A stretch of 64,000 nucleotides of DNA from Lachnospiraceae bacterium. Lineage in GTDB: Bacteria; Bacillota; Clostridia; Lachnospirales; Lachnospiraceae. This document shows positions 1-8,886 of the stretch, one piece after another. Every line of letters begins with the position of its first letter. Position 1 is the stretch's first letter. The notes beneath the pieces are model-generated. The model saw nothing but the letters and a program-made list of their open reading frames with translations. It ran no database searches and was not told the origin of the DNA. Where the stretch lies: assembly GCA_024685315.1 (NCBI GenBank), contig JAIKVW010000039.1, positions 36,825 to 100,824 of the forward strand, given 5' to 3'. Both the position numbers and the translations under genes were made by a program.

Positions 1-112
1 GATATATACAGATGTATCATAATTAATTCCTGTTACGAAACGGCACTAATATTTACAGAGATATTTTAAGTTAAATACGGCGCCCGGGCAATATGCGGAG
101 CGCAAATATTTC

Positions 113-141
113 TTGAGAATAAGCACTAACTATGCTAAGAT
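113..141 (+). promoter_or_regulatory. candidate sigma-A promoter for the TPR gene
   Basis: TTGAGA at 113-118 and TAAGAT at 136-141 are separated by 17 bp and lie 35 bp before the GTG start. Each hexamer has two mismatches to consensus, so this is a moderate candidate. The remaining leader from base 1 to 112 shows no gene or clear structure. Confidence 0.45.
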
Positions 142-175
142 TATGTAACGACTTTAGTGGAAAGGAGGCGGTGAA

Positions 176-1765
176 GTGGCAGGTACTGGAAGCCGCGGGA
201 AGAGCAGTTCCGAGCGCAGCCGTATAAAAAAGATCACCAACCGGGTCCATCCGGAATATGATCCCGGCTCAGGTCTTCCCGAGGAAGAAATTAAGATATC
301 TGAAGCACGTACCGGAAAAGAACGCAGCTCAGCTTCAGGCAGGACTTCATCCGCTTCTGTGACCAGACGAAGCTCTGCGTCCGCAAAGTCAAGTGCTAAA
401 TCAGGTTCAGGTTCCGGCACTAAGTCAGCGGCTAAGAAAAGCTCTGCAAAAAGTTCCGGCAGGACTTTTTCTAAGACATCGTCAAAGAGGAAGACCGGTA
501 TGAAGACCGGGCCCGGCCCTTCAGCCAGCGGTCAGAAAGCAAAGATCAAGCGGAAAAAGAAGCACAGGAGATCATTCTCGCCGATCCCTGTCATTATAAT
601 AGCCGCTATTGTAGCTGCAGGGATCATATTTGTCGGATTCCCTTACATGCACGCCAGAAGTCTTGCGGCTCTTAAGACCGATGCGGCAAAAGCATACACG
701 GCAGGCGACTACGCGACCTGCGAGGAGAAACTTAACGAAGCGCTCGCCTCATCGCTTGACGATCCTGATATCTACGCCGATCTCGCGCTGACTTATTCAG
801 CGATGGGAGACGATGACAAGGCAGAAGATTATCTTGAGGCCGCAATGCAATATACAGAGACCGGATCCCAGCGCGCTTTTATTTACAGAACGCAGGGCCT
901 GATCGCATACAACAGCAGAAATTACGATCTGGCTATAGCTTATTTTAAGATGGCGCTCTCGGAGAATATTACCTCCTCTGAATTGAGAGTCGACATACTG
1001 AAATATAAAGCCGATTCCGAACAGCATACCGAGAATTACAACCAGGTCATCAATACTCTTACCGAGCTCATAAGCTATGACAGCAGTCCTGAGAACCGTG
1101 AGCTTCGCGGAAAAGCTTTCTACAAGATCTCAGATTACGATTCCGCGATCATGGATTTCCAGGCAGCGATATCCGGAGGCCTGAGCGGCTACTCCCAGTA
1201 TATTGAGCTCTATGAAGCACAGATGGCCCTTGGAGAAACTGAAGAAGCCGAGGAGACGCTCACTCATCTGCTTAGTCTGGAAGACAAAGCCAGCGCGTAC
1301 TATTTCCTTAAAGGCATGATCCATTTGAAATCCGGCAGGCTGGAAGAGGCGCGCGACGAGCTTGAGAACGCGCAGGTGCTTGGCTATGAGCTGGCCGACC
1401 TGGGGCTTGCAGAGCTCTATGTTAAGACCGGAGAACACACTAACGCCAAGCACATTTATGACAACTATATAAACAGCGGAGCTATAGACAGACTGGATGA
1501 CGGCACTAAGGCAAGGGTGTACAGCCAGTATTCCAACTGCCTCCTGAATCTCGGAGATTCCGCCGGAGCGCTGTCGTACATCCAGAATGCATTGGATCTC
1601 GCAGACGCTGAGTCAAAGCAGACGATCTCATTTAACCTTATCTGCGTTTATGAGTATCTCGGGAGATGGAGCGACGCCTACAACGCTGCCGCGAATTATG
1701 TAAACAGCTATCCCGACGACGAGAAGGGATATAAGGAATACACATTCCTTTCAACAAGAATATAG
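176..1765 (+). CDS. membrane-anchored tetratricopeptide-repeat protein
   Basis: The start is GTG, supported by AAAGGAGG at 161-168. The 529-residue product has three parts. Residues 1-135 are a highly basic Ser/Lys/Arg/Ala-rich low-complexity tail. Residues about 137-156 form one hydrophobic segment. The rest is a long helical array of TPR-like units, with recurring patterns such as DPDIYADLALTYSAMGD and YNSRNYDLAIAYFKMAL. The basic N-terminus suggests an N-in topology with the TPR array outside the membrane. TPR arrays bind protein partners, and no enzyme domain is visible. It is monocistronic, with a promoter upstream and a terminator downstream, and convergent with argG. I do not recognise an exact family. 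A role in envelope or cell-wall scaffolding is only a guess. Confidence 0.8.
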   Translation: MAGTGSRGKSSSERSRIKKITNRVHPEYDPGSGLPEEEIKISEARTGKERSSASGRTSSASVTRRSSASAKSSAKSGSGSGTKSAAKKSSAKSSGRTFSKTSSKRKTGMKTGPGPSASGQKAKIKRKKKHRRSFSPIPVIIIAAIVAAGIIFVGFPYMHARSLAALKTDAAKAYTAGDYATCEEKLNEALASSLDDPDIYADLALTYSAMGDDDKAEDYLEAAMQYTETGSQRAFIYRTQGLIAYNSRNYDLAIAYFKMALSENITSSELRVDILKYKADSEQHTENYNQVINTLTELISYDSSPENRELRGKAFYKISDYDSAIMDFQAAISGGLSGYSQYIELYEAQMALGETEEAEETLTHLLSLEDKASAYYFLKGMIHLKSGRLEEARDELENAQVLGYELADLGLAELYVKTGEHTNAKHIYDNYINSGAIDRLDDGTKARVYSQYSNCLLNLGDSAGALSYIQNALDLADAESKQTISFNLICVYEYLGRWSDAYNAAANYVNSYPDDEKGYKEYTFLSTRI

Positions 1766-1770
1766 TCAAC

Positions 1771-1802
1771 AAAAAAAGAGACCTTCACAGGTCTCTTTTT
1801 TA
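1771..1802. terminator. bidirectional intrinsic terminator between TPR gene and argG
   Basis: AAGAGACC (1776-1783) pairs with GGTCTCTT (1790-1797) around a 6-nt loop. A T run follows on the + strand and an A run (1771-1777) precedes it. The hairpin can therefore stop both the TPR gene and the convergent argG transcript. Confidence 0.9.
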
Positions 1803-1822
1803 CATATTTGAAATGATAATTA

Positions 1823-3049
1823 TTAGTTTTCCGATCCCTGGCCTGCATTCACCAGCGCTCTTACCTTTACCGGCAGTCCGAAGAGCTTTATGAAGCCTTC
1901 AGCATCGTGATGATCGTAGAGCTCACCGGTAGTGAAGGAGGCGAGGGACTCGCTGTAGAGTGAGTACGGGGACTCAGTGCCGGCCTTGATTATATTTCCC
2001 TTGTAGAGCTTGAACTTAACAGTACCGGTCACATATTCCTGGGTAGACTTTACAAAGGCGTTGATCGCATCTGTAAGAGGAGTGAACCACTTGCCCTCAT
2101 AGCAGACCTGCGCGAGTTTAGCTCCGAGCTGATTCTTGATTTCGTATGTCGCGCGGTCGATTACCAGCTCCTCAAGCTGCTTGTGGGCTTCCATCAGGAT
2201 AGTGCCACCCGGAGTCTCATAAATGCCTCTTGACTTCATGCCTGCAACACGGTTCTCAACAATATCGATGATGCCGATGCCATGTTTGCCGCCAAGCTTA
2301 TTGAGTGTCCTGATGATATCTGAAACCTTCATTTCCTGGTCGTTGACCGACTTTGGAACACCTTTCTCAAATGTCATTGTCACATATTCAGGCTCGTCAG
2401 GTGCCTTCTCGGGAGTCACGCTCATCACAAGGAGATGGTCGTAATCGGGAGCTGCGCCGGGATCCTCAAGCTCAAGGCCTTCATGACTGATGTGCCAGAG
2501 ATTTGCGTCACGGCTGTAGCTGGAGTCTGCGGAGAAGGGGAGCTCGATGCCGTGCGCCTTGCAGAACTCGATCTCTTCCTGACGGGAGCTCATGCCCCAG
2601 AGCTCATTCATTCTCCAGGGGGCGATTATCTTAAGGTCAGGAGCAAATGCCATGATGCCAAGCTCAAACCGGATCTGGTCGTTTCCTTTGCCGGTGCATC
2701 CGTGACAGATAGCAGTTGCGCCTTCCTTTCTGGCGATGTCTACCAGGCATTTAGCAATGCTGGGACGCGCCATTGAAGTACCGAGGAGGTACTTATTTTC
2801 ATAGACTGCATTTGCCTGCACGCAGGGAACAATATAATTATCGCAGAAATCATCAGTGAGATCGCAGATATACAGTTTGGAAGCTCCGCTCATCATAGAG
2901 CGCTTCTCAAGATCTTCTTTATCTATTTCCTGTCCGACGTCAGCGCAGACGCAGATAACTTCATAATCAAAATTTTCCTTAAGCCATGGAATAATAGCTG
3001 TAGTGTCAAGACCGCCTGAATAAGCAAGTATGACTTTTTCCTTAGACAT
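1823..3049 (-). CDS. argG: argininosuccinate synthase
   Basis: This enzyme joins citrulline and aspartate using ATP to give argininosuccinate, the penultimate arginine step, in the cytoplasm. The 408 residues match the family length. The N-terminal ATP-pyrophosphatase P-loop AYSGGLDTTAIIPWL is clear. Further family blocks follow: GCTGKGNDQIRFE, the SADSSYSRDANLWHISHEG region and TPGGTILMEAHKQLE. The start ATG at 3049 has a strong GGAGGG site upstream. It is divergent from argC, with shared ArgR-box-like operators in the gap. No argH neighbour is present, so argininosuccinate lyase must lie elsewhere. Confidence 0.97.
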   Translation of the reverse strand: MSKEKVILAYSGGLDTTAIIPWLKENFDYEVICVCADVGQEIDKEDLEKRSMMSGASKLYICDLTDDFCDNYIVPCVQANAVYENKYLLGTSMARPSIAKCLVDIARKEGATAICHGCTGKGNDQIRFELGIMAFAPDLKIIAPWRMNELWGMSSRQEEIEFCKAHGIELPFSADSSYSRDANLWHISHEGLELEDPGAAPDYDHLLVMSVTPEKAPDEPEYVTMTFEKGVPKSVNDQEMKVSDIIRTLNKLGGKHGIGIIDIVENRVAGMKSRGIYETPGGTILMEAHKQLEELVIDRATYEIKNQLGAKLAQVCYEGKWFTPLTDAINAFVKSTQEYVTGTVKFKLYKGNIIKAGTESPYSLYSESLASFTTGELYDHHDAEGFIKLFGLPVKVRALVNAGQGSEN

Positions 3050-3081
3050 GTATAGTCCCTCCGTTCAATTCGTTAGAAGAA

Positions 3082-3110
3082 ACTATACTACTCTGATTTA
3101 TAAAATGCAA
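3082..3110 (-). promoter_or_regulatory. argG promoter
   Basis: Read on the minus strand, TTGCAT (3110-3105) and TATAGT (3087-3082) are 17 bp apart. The -10 has one mismatch to consensus. The first ARG-box-like site begins 8 bp upstream of the -35, a position where a bound repressor could interfere. Confidence 0.7.
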
Positions 3111-3117
3111 CAGAAAA

Positions 3118-3174
3118 TGCATATTTATGCGTATTTTTATGAAAATTTATACATTTAACATGTATACAAATGCA
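3118..3174. promoter_or_regulatory. three phased ArgR-box-like operators
   Basis: Three 14-bp sites resemble the ArgR/AhrC box core TGAAT-WWWW-ATTCA. They are TGCATATTTATGCG (3118-3131), TGAAAATTTATACA (3140-3153, two mismatches) and TGTATACAAATGCA (3161-3174). Their starts are 22 and 21 bp apart, two helical turns, which is the arrangement hexameric ArgR uses. They lie between the argG and argC promoters. A weaker fourth site, TGCAAAATTGTATA (3233-3246), sits at the predicted argC start. The arrangement is seen; ArgR binding is inferred. No argR gene is in the window. Confidence 0.65.
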
Positions 3175-3195
3175 CTTTGTTGTTGAATTTTATCC

Positions 3196-3224
3196 TTTAC
3201 TATAAAACAAAGAAGTATTATGAT
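3196..3224 (+). promoter_or_regulatory. candidate argC operon promoter
   Basis: TTTACT (3196-3201) and TATGAT (3219-3224) are 17 bp apart. The predicted start, near 3231, coincides with the weak fourth ARG-box-like site. An alternative pair, TTGTTG (3177-3182) with TATAAA (3201-3206), is also possible. Confidence 0.5.
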
Positions 3225-3307
3225 AGAGACAATGCAAAATTGTATACTTTTACATAGGCCATAAATATACATGGTCTGAATAAGAAAATAAGGCAGGTGC
3301 GACTTTT

Positions 3308-4348
3308 ATGATAAAAGCAGCAGTTATTGGTTCTACCGGATATGCAGGGCAGGAGATAGTTAAGCTTCTGCTCAGGCATCCCGGGGCAGAGCTTATATGG
3401 TACGGTTCGAAATCCTACAAAGGTGAAAAGTATTCCGAGATTTATGCGAATATGAACGGGCTCACGGATGCATACTGCAGCGGAGACCAGCTCGCAGAGG
3501 TCGCGGACCAGGCAGACGTGATCTTCACCGCGACCCCGCAGGGATACTGCGCTTCGCTTATGAACGAAGATATCCTTACGAAGACCAGGATCATAGACCT
3601 TTCCGCGGATTTCAGGATAAAGGACGTTGCGGTGTACGAGAAATGGTACGGAATCGAGCACAAGAGCCCGCAGTTCATCCCGGAAGCTGTTTACGGACTC
3701 TGTGAGCTTGCAAGGGATAATATAAAGAAGGCCCGTCTTGTAGCTAATCCCGGATGCTACACGACCTGCTCTATACTTACGCTTTACCCGCTCGCGGCTG
3801 AAGGTCTGATCGACACCGGCAGCATCATTATCGACGCAAAATCCGGAACGAGCGGAGCCGGAAGGAGCGCGAAGACCGCGAACCTTTTCTGCGAGGTCAA
3901 TGAAAACATCAAAGCCTACGGCGTTGGGACCCACCGCCACACACCCGAGATCGAAGAGCAGCTTGGATATGCCTGCGGGCACGATGTCACTCTGACATTC
4001 ACACCCCATCTGGTTCCTATGAACAGAGGCATACTTGCAACTACATATTCACAGCTTGTTCCGGGAGTCACAGGAGCAGAGGTCCGCGCTGCATATGATA
4101 AATATTACGGCGAAGAATACTTTATAAGGCTCCTCCCCGACGGTACATTCCCTGAGACCCGATGGGTCGAGGGAAGCAACTTCACCGACATCGGATTCAG
4201 AGTCGATGAGCGCACCGGCCTGATCGTAGCGATCGGCGCGATAGACAACCTGGTCAAAGGCGCTGCAGGACAGGCAGTACAGAACATGAACATCATGTTC
4301 GGCCTTCCGGAGACCGAAGGAATCGACCAGGTCCCCATGTTCCCGTAA
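3308..4348 (+). CDS. argC: N-acetyl-gamma-glutamyl-phosphate reductase
   Basis: ArgC makes N-acetylglutamate semialdehyde by NADPH-dependent reduction of the acyl phosphate supplied by ArgB. The 346-residue length is typical. The N-terminal Rossmann motif IGSTGYAGQE and the active-site block LVANPGCYTT, with the nucleophilic Cys near residue 150, are both present. The later blocks KSGTSGAGR and GTHRHTPEIEEQ are also conserved. It is the first gene of the arg operon argC-GNAT-argJ-argB-argD-HAD, which has only short gaps or overlaps. It is likely repressed by arginine through the upstream box array. Confidence 0.97.
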   Translation: MIKAAVIGSTGYAGQEIVKLLLRHPGAELIWYGSKSYKGEKYSEIYANMNGLTDAYCSGDQLAEVADQADVIFTATPQGYCASLMNEDILTKTRIIDLSADFRIKDVAVYEKWYGIEHKSPQFIPEAVYGLCELARDNIKKARLVANPGCYTTCSILTLYPLAAEGLIDTGSIIIDAKSGTSGAGRSAKTANLFCEVNENIKAYGVGTHRHTPEIEEQLGYACGHDVTLTFTPHLVPMNRGILATTYSQLVPGVTGAEVRAAYDKYYGEEYFIRLLPDGTFPETRWVEGSNFTDIGFRVDERTGLIVAIGAIDNLVKGAAGQAVQNMNIMFGLPETEGIDQVPMFP

Positions 4349-4374
4349 ATTCCCTTGTTCAGGAGATCAGAGAA

Positions 4375-4833
4375 TTGAAAGAAAACGTTACAATAAGGCC
4401 CATGGAGAAAGGCGATTACAATGCTGTCGCAGCGCTGTGGGCATCGATCAAAGGCATGGGCATCAGGTCCATAGATGACAGCGAAGAATATGTCTGCAGG
4501 TTCATTGAAAGGAATCCGCTGACAAGCGTGGTCGCAGTAGACGGGGACCGTATCGTCGGCTCGGTGCTCTGCGGACATGACGGCAGGCAGGCTTGTTTCT
4601 ACCACGTCTGCGTAGCGGAAGACCACAGGCTCTGCGGCATCGGCCGCGCGATGGTAGACCGTTGCGTTGAAGGACTTAAGGCAGAGCATATCAACCGTAT
4701 CTACCTTATCGCCTTCAAGCACAATACCGGGGGAAATTCCTTCTGGAGGCAGCTTGGATGGGAATGCCGGAATGACCGGAACTATTATGAGCTCTACCTG
4801 AACGACGAAAACCAGACAACTTTCATAGTATAA
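4375..4833 (+). CDS. GNAT-family N-acetyltransferase inside the arg operon
   Basis: The start is TTG with an AGGAG site about 10 bases upstream. The 152 residues form a single GNAT domain. Beta strands with SVVAVDGDRIVGSVLCG are followed by the acetyl-CoA loop VAEDHRLCGIGRAMV, matching the R/Q-x-x-G-x-G/A pattern. The C-terminal strand ends in FWRQLGWE. The sequence resembles YpeA-type small acetyltransferases. It lies 26 bp after argC and 10 bp before argJ, so it is almost certainly co-transcribed. One inference from context is a minor or accessory N-acetylglutamate synthase. An unrelated metabolite or protein acetylation role is equally possible on sequence alone. Confidence 0.85.
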   Translation: MKENVTIRPMEKGDYNAVAALWASIKGMGIRSIDDSEEYVCRFIERNPLTSVVAVDGDRIVGSVLCGHDGRQACFYHVCVAEDHRLCGIGRAMVDRCVEGLKAEHINRIYLIAFKHNTGGNSFWRQLGWECRNDRNYYELYLNDENQTTFIV

Positions 4834-4843
4834 GGGGAATATA

Positions 4844-6067
4844 ATGACTTTTACAGAAGGCGGCGTAACTGCCGCAAAAGGCTTCAAGGCAGCTGACGCT
4901 GCGGCCGGGATCAAGTATCAGGGCCGTCCCGACATGGCGATGATATTAAGCTCTGTTATGTGCAAAGCTGCCGGGACCTTTACCACAAATGTAGTAAAGG
5001 CAGCTCCGGTCATATGGGACAGAGATATCGTTAAAGGCAGCGGTCTCGCCCAGGCCGTAGTGATCAACAGCGGTATCGCGAACGCCTGCACCGGCGAAGA
5101 GGGCATGAAATACTGCAGGGAGACCGCTTCGGCGGTTTTTGAAAAGCTTGCTGTCCCGGAAAACGCGGTGCTTGTGGCTTCTACCGGAGTTATCGGAATG
5201 CAGCTTCGGATCGACCGGATCAGGGACGGCATATCCATGATGTCGGGCAGCCTCTCAGATACGATCGAGGCAGGGCACAAAGCAGCCAGAGCCATAATGA
5301 CTACCGATACGAAGCCGAAGGAAGCTGCGGTTTCCTTTAGGGCCGGCGGAAAAGATATTGTCCTCGGGGGCATGTGCAAAGGTTCTGGCATGATCCATCC
5401 GAATATGTGCACGATGCTTTGCTTCCTTACGACGGACATTAATATTTCTCAGGAACTGCTCCAGGAAGCTTTAAGCTGCAGCATCCAGGACACTTTCAAC
5501 ATGGTCTCGGTCGACGGGGATACCTCGACAAACGATACCGTGCTCCTTCTTGCAAACGGCCTCGCCAGGAATCCGGAGATCACTGAAAAGAACGATGATT
5601 ATTATTCCTTCTGCGAAGCGCTTAAGGAAGTAAATACAAAGCTCTGCCGCATGATCGCGGGAGACGGAGAGGGAGCTACGGCTCTTTTCGAGGTCGAGAT
5701 AAAAGGCGCGGACACCAAAGAGCAGGCCAAAGTGCTTGCAAGATCCGTGGTGTCTTCAAACCTTGTCAAGGCCGCTATCTGCGGGCATGACGCGAACTGG
5801 GGCAGGATACTCTGCGCAATGGGCTATTCCGGGGCAGAGTTCGATCCCGACCGGACTGATCTATATTTTGAGAGCGCCGCAGGAAAGATACAGATAATGT
5901 CAGCCGGAACAGGATGCTGTTTCAGTGAAGAAGAAGCTACCCGGATCCTTTCCGAGCCGGAAGTAAAAGCCATAGCCGTTATTGGCAAGGGGCCGGAGAG
6001 CGCTGTGGCCTGGGGCTGCGATCTTACCCACGGCTACATTGATATAAACGCTGATTACAGGTCATAA
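4844..6067 (+). CDS. argJ: bifunctional glutamate N-acetyltransferase / amino-acid acetyltransferase
   Basis: ArgJ transfers acetyl from N-acetylornithine to glutamate, recycling the acetyl group. Many homologues also use acetyl-CoA. The 407-residue precursor is expected to self-cleave before a Thr into alpha and beta chains. Here the cleavage block reads [17 protein letters not shown]. The Thr nucleophile is kept, but Cys replaces the common Ala just before it. Other family blocks are present, including [30 protein letters not shown] and [15 protein letters not shown] lies upstream of the ATG. With ArgJ present, a separate NAGS is not strictly required, which bears on the neighbouring GNAT gene. 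Confidence 0.95.
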   Translation: MTFTEGGVTAAKGFKAADAAAGIKYQGRPDMAMILSSVMCKAAGTFTTNVVKAAPVIWDRDIVKGSGLAQAVVINSGIANACTGEEGMKYCRETASAVFEKLAVPENAVLVASTGVIGMQLRIDRIRDGISMMSGSLSDTIEAGHKAARAIMTTDTKPKEAAVSFRAGGKDIVLGGMCKGSGMIHPNMCTMLCFLTTDINISQELLQEALSCSIQDTFNMVSVDGDTSTNDTVLLLANGLARNPEITEKNDDYYSFCEALKEVNTKLCRMIAGDGEGATALFEVEIKGADTKEQAKVLARSVVSSNLVKAAICGHDANWGRILCAMGYSGAEFDPDRTDLYFESAAGKIQIMSAGTGCCFSEEEATRILSEPEVKAIAVIGKGPESAVAWGCDLTHGYIDINADYRS

Positions 6068-6081
6068 TATCTGGAGGAACA

Positions 6082-6996
6082 ATGAGGTTAAAAAGAATGG
6101 AAAAGAATATACAGAAGTATCTCGACAAAGCGGAAGTTCTGATTGAGGCACTTCCTTATATCCAAAGGTTCAACCGTAAAATAATCGTTATCAAGTACGG
6201 CGGCTCCGCAATGCTGAGCGACGAGCTGAAGAAAAACGTCATTGAGGACGCTGTCCTCCTTAAACTGGTCGGATTCAAACCCATCATAGTCCACGGTGGC
6301 GGCAAGGAGATCAGCCGCTGGGTAGAAAAGGTCGGAATGGAGCCGAATTTCGTTAACGGCCTCAGGGTTACCGACGAAGCTACCATGGAAATCGCGGAAA
6401 TGGTCCTTAACAAAGTAAATAAGAGCCTTGTCCAGATGATCGAAGACCTCGGGGTCAGGGCGGTAGGCATCAGCGGCAAGGACGGCGGACTGCTTAAATG
6501 CGAAAAGAAGTATTCCGGCGGCCTGGACATCGGATTTGTCGGCAATGTCATTGGCGTAGATCCCAAGATCTTATTCGACCTTCTTGAAAAGGATTTCCTC
6601 CCGGTCGTATGCCCTATCGGAATGGACGAGGAGCACAATACCTACAATGTAAATGCTGATGACGCTGCTGCAGCGATCGCAAAGGCTGTAAACGCTGAAA
6701 AGCTTGCCTTCCTCAGCGATATCGAGGGCGTGTACATGAATCCCGAGGATCCTGACACTCTTATCGCCGAGATGACGGTGAGCGAAGCAAAGGACCTCAT
6801 CGGGACAGGAGTTATCGGCGGCGGCATGCTTCCGAAGCTCAGCGACTGCATAGAAGCCATCAACAGCGGTGTATCCAGGGTGCATATCCTTGACGGGCGC
6901 ATCCCTCACTGCCTGCTTCTCGAGATATTCACCAATAAAGGTATCGGCACTGCTATACTCGAAGATAACGCCGGAAAGTTCTACAAGGGAGAATGA
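6082..6996 (+). CDS. argB: acetylglutamate kinase
   Basis: ArgB phosphorylates N-acetylglutamate with ATP, usually the arginine-inhibited control step. The 304-residue protein has the amino-acid-kinase motifs [20 protein letters not shown] and [12 protein letters not shown], and the C-terminal [11 protein letters not shown]. The extended N-terminus, with [13 protein letters not shown], resembles the arginine-sensitive hexameric form, so feedback inhibition is likely. Two starts are possible: ATG 6082 lies only 4 bases from GGAGG, and ATG 6097 adds the usual family N-terminus MEKNIQ. The gene overlaps argD by 4 bases. Confidence 0.96.
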   Translation: MRLKRMEKNIQKYLDKAEVLIEALPYIQRFNRKIIVIKYGGSAMLSDELKKNVIEDAVLLKLVGFKPIIVHGGGKEISRWVEKVGMEPNFVNGLRVTDEATMEIAEMVLNKVNKSLVQMIEDLGVRAVGISGKDGGLLKCEKKYSGGLDIGFVGNVIGVDPKILFDLLEKDFLPVVCPIGMDEEHNTYNVNADDAAAAIAKAVNAEKLAFLSDIEGVYMNPEDPDTLIAEMTVSEAKDLIGTGVIGGGMLPKLSDCIEAINSGVSRVHILDGRIPHCLLLEIFTNKGIGTAILEDNAGKFYKGE

Positions 6997-8195
6997 CCAT
7001 GGGTTCCAGCAAAGAAATAATGGATCATGCCGAGCAGGCGCTTATCCATACTTATAACAGATTCCCGGTAGTGCTTGACCACGGCGACGGGGTATTCCTT
7101 TATGACGCAGAGGGCAGGAAATATCTCGACTTTTATGCAGGCATCGCGGTGAACGCGCTCGGCTACAATGTGAAGGAGTTTAATGACGCGGTTAAGGCTC
7201 AGGTCGATAAACTGGTCCACGTGTCGAACCTCTTTTATACCGAGCCGCTGGCAAATGCTGCAAATAAGCTCGTGAAGGCCACCGGCCTTGAGAAGGTATT
7301 CTTCACCAACAGCGGGACCGAAGCGATCGAAGGCGCCATGAAGGTTGCCCGCAAGTATGCCTTCATGAAGGACGGCAATAACAGAGATCACGAGATCATC
7401 GCAATGAACGGATCATTTCACGGAAGGAGCCTCGGCGCGCTTTCCGTTACCGGCAACCAGCATTATCAGGAAGCTTTCAAGCCGCTCATTGACAAGATCG
7501 TCTTCGCAGACTTTAATAACACCGAAGACGTTATCTCCAAAATGAACGATAACACCTGCGCGGTGCTTCTCGAGACCATACAGGGCGAAGGCGGCATCTA
7601 TCCCGCAGATCCGGACTTCTTAAAGGCTGTACGCGAGGAATGCAGCAAACGCGCTATCCTGCTTATCCTTGACGAGATCCAGTGCGGGATGGGGCGTTCC
7701 GGAAAGATGTTCGCTTATGAACACTACGGTATACTTCCGGACATTATGACGACCGCAAAGGCGCTGGGCTGCGGCATACCGGTAGGTGCTTTTGTAGTGG
7801 GAGAGAAGGCCTGCAAGGCTCTCGTTCCAGGAGATCACGGATCCACTTACGGAGGCAACCCTCTTGCAACTGCTGCCGCAAACGCGGTATTTGACCTCTT
7901 CGAGAAGTACAATATCCTCGGGAATGTCAATGAAGTCGGAGATTACCTCGGAAAGGTCCTTGAAGGGCTTAAGGAAAAGCATTCCTGCGTAACAGACGTC
8001 CGCGGAATGGGTCTTATCAGAGGAATGGAGCTTAGTGTCCCCGTAGGTCCTGTAGTTTCTAAATGCATAGAAAGAGGCCTCCTGGTCATATCTGCAGAGA
8101 ACAACGTTATCAGGTTCGTTCCTCCGCTTGTAATCGGCAAAGAACATGTTGACATGATGGCAGGAATTCTTGACGGAGTGCTCAATGAAGTATGA
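6993..8195 (+). CDS. argD: acetylornithine aminotransferase
   Basis: This PLP enzyme converts N-acetylglutamate semialdehyde to N-acetylornithine using glutamate. The 400 residues are typical of class III aminotransferases. [15 protein letters not shown] and [13 protein letters not shown] mark the cofactor phosphate region. [15 protein letters not shown] carries the PLP-binding Asp, and [15 protein letters not shown] carries the Schiff-base Lys. The start overlaps the argB stop as ATGA, implying coupled translation. A second ATG at 6999 is possible. It may also serve as succinyldiaminopimelate aminotransferase, as known for some homologues. Confidence 0.96.
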   Translation: MTMGSSKEIMDHAEQALIHTYNRFPVVLDHGDGVFLYDAEGRKYLDFYAGIAVNALGYNVKEFNDAVKAQVDKLVHVSNLFYTEPLANAANKLVKATGLEKVFFTNSGTEAIEGAMKVARKYAFMKDGNNRDHEIIAMNGSFHGRSLGALSVTGNQHYQEAFKPLIDKIVFADFNNTEDVISKMNDNTCAVLLETIQGEGGIYPADPDFLKAVREECSKRAILLILDEIQCGMGRSGKMFAYEHYGILPDIMTTAKALGCGIPVGAFVVGEKACKALVPGDHGSTYGGNPLATAAANAVFDLFEKYNILGNVNEVGDYLGKVLEGLKEKHSCVTDVRGMGLIRGMELSVPVGPVVSKCIERGLLVISAENNVIRFVPPLVIGKEHVDMMAGILDGVLNEV

Positions 8196-8820
8196 CAGCA
8201 TAATCTGGGATCTTGACGGAACGCTCTGGGATTCTACCGATGGCATAATCGAGACCTGGAACCTTATTCTGAAAGATCACCCCGAGATCAGCAGGACCGT
8301 TACCCGCGAAGACATGGCCTCCAATTTTGGGCTCCCTATCAGGCAGATAGGACGGAACATGTTTCCCGAGACCACCCCGGAAGTATCTGATGCTCTCATG
8401 CAGGAGTGCGGGGAGAAGGAAAATATATACCTCGCGGAACACGGAGGGACACTTTTCCCTGAGGAAACCGAGATTCTGGAGAGACTTGCGGCTGCTGCCC
8501 AGAGAGGCATGTATATCGTGAGCAACTGCCAGACGGGCTACATCGAAAGCTTTTACAGCGGGAACGGGCTCGGCAGGTTCTTCCTCGATCAGGAATGCAT
8601 GGGAAACACCGGCCTCAGCAAAGCCGAGAACATCCGCCTGGTAATGGAAAGGAACGGCCTTGAAGCGCCGGTCTTTATCGGGGACACCGACAGCGACAGG
8701 CAGGCTGCAAAAGAAAGCGGCATTGACTTTATTCACGCCTCCTACGGATTTGGAGATCCGAAGGAAGGAGAGTGCGCCGCGGATAGTTTTAAAGATCTGT
8801 TAAAAGCACTGGGAATATAA
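8185..8820 (+). CDS. HAD-superfamily hydrolase, phosphoglycolate-phosphatase-like
   Basis: The start chosen is ATG 8185, with GGAG at 8174-8177. It overlaps the argD end by 11 bases; an in-frame TTG at 8170 would place that GGAG inside the coding sequence. The 211 residues show HAD motif I IIWDLDGTLWDSTDGI, motif II YIVSNCQ, a conserved Lys in SKAENIRLV, and motif IV FIGDTDSDRQAAKESG. A helical cap lies between motifs I and II. Such enzymes dephosphorylate small metabolites. The substrate cannot be read from sequence. It is the last gene of the arg operon, immediately followed by a terminator. Confidence 0.88.
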   Translation: MKYDSIIWDLDGTLWDSTDGIIETWNLILKDHPEISRTVTREDMASNFGLPIRQIGRNMFPETTPEVSDALMQECGEKENIYLAEHGGTLFPEETEILERLAAAAQRGMYIVSNCQTGYIESFYSGNGLGRFFLDQECMGNTGLSKAENIRLVMERNGLEAPVFIGDTDSDRQAAKESGIDFIHASYGFGDPKEGECAADSFKDLLKALGI

Positions 8821-8827
8821 AAATCAA

Positions 8828-8859
8828 GTCCGGAACCTTACAAATGGTTCCGGGCTTTT
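8828..8859. terminator. intrinsic terminator after the arg operon
   Basis: GTCCGGAACC (8828-8837) pairs with GGTTCCGGGC (8846-8855), with one G-T pair and an 8-nt loop, followed by TTTT. An A-rich stretch just before it means it may also serve the convergent ychF transcript. Confidence 0.85.
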
Positions 8860-8886
8860 CTGTATGTTTGTGTATTAAGACCAGAT

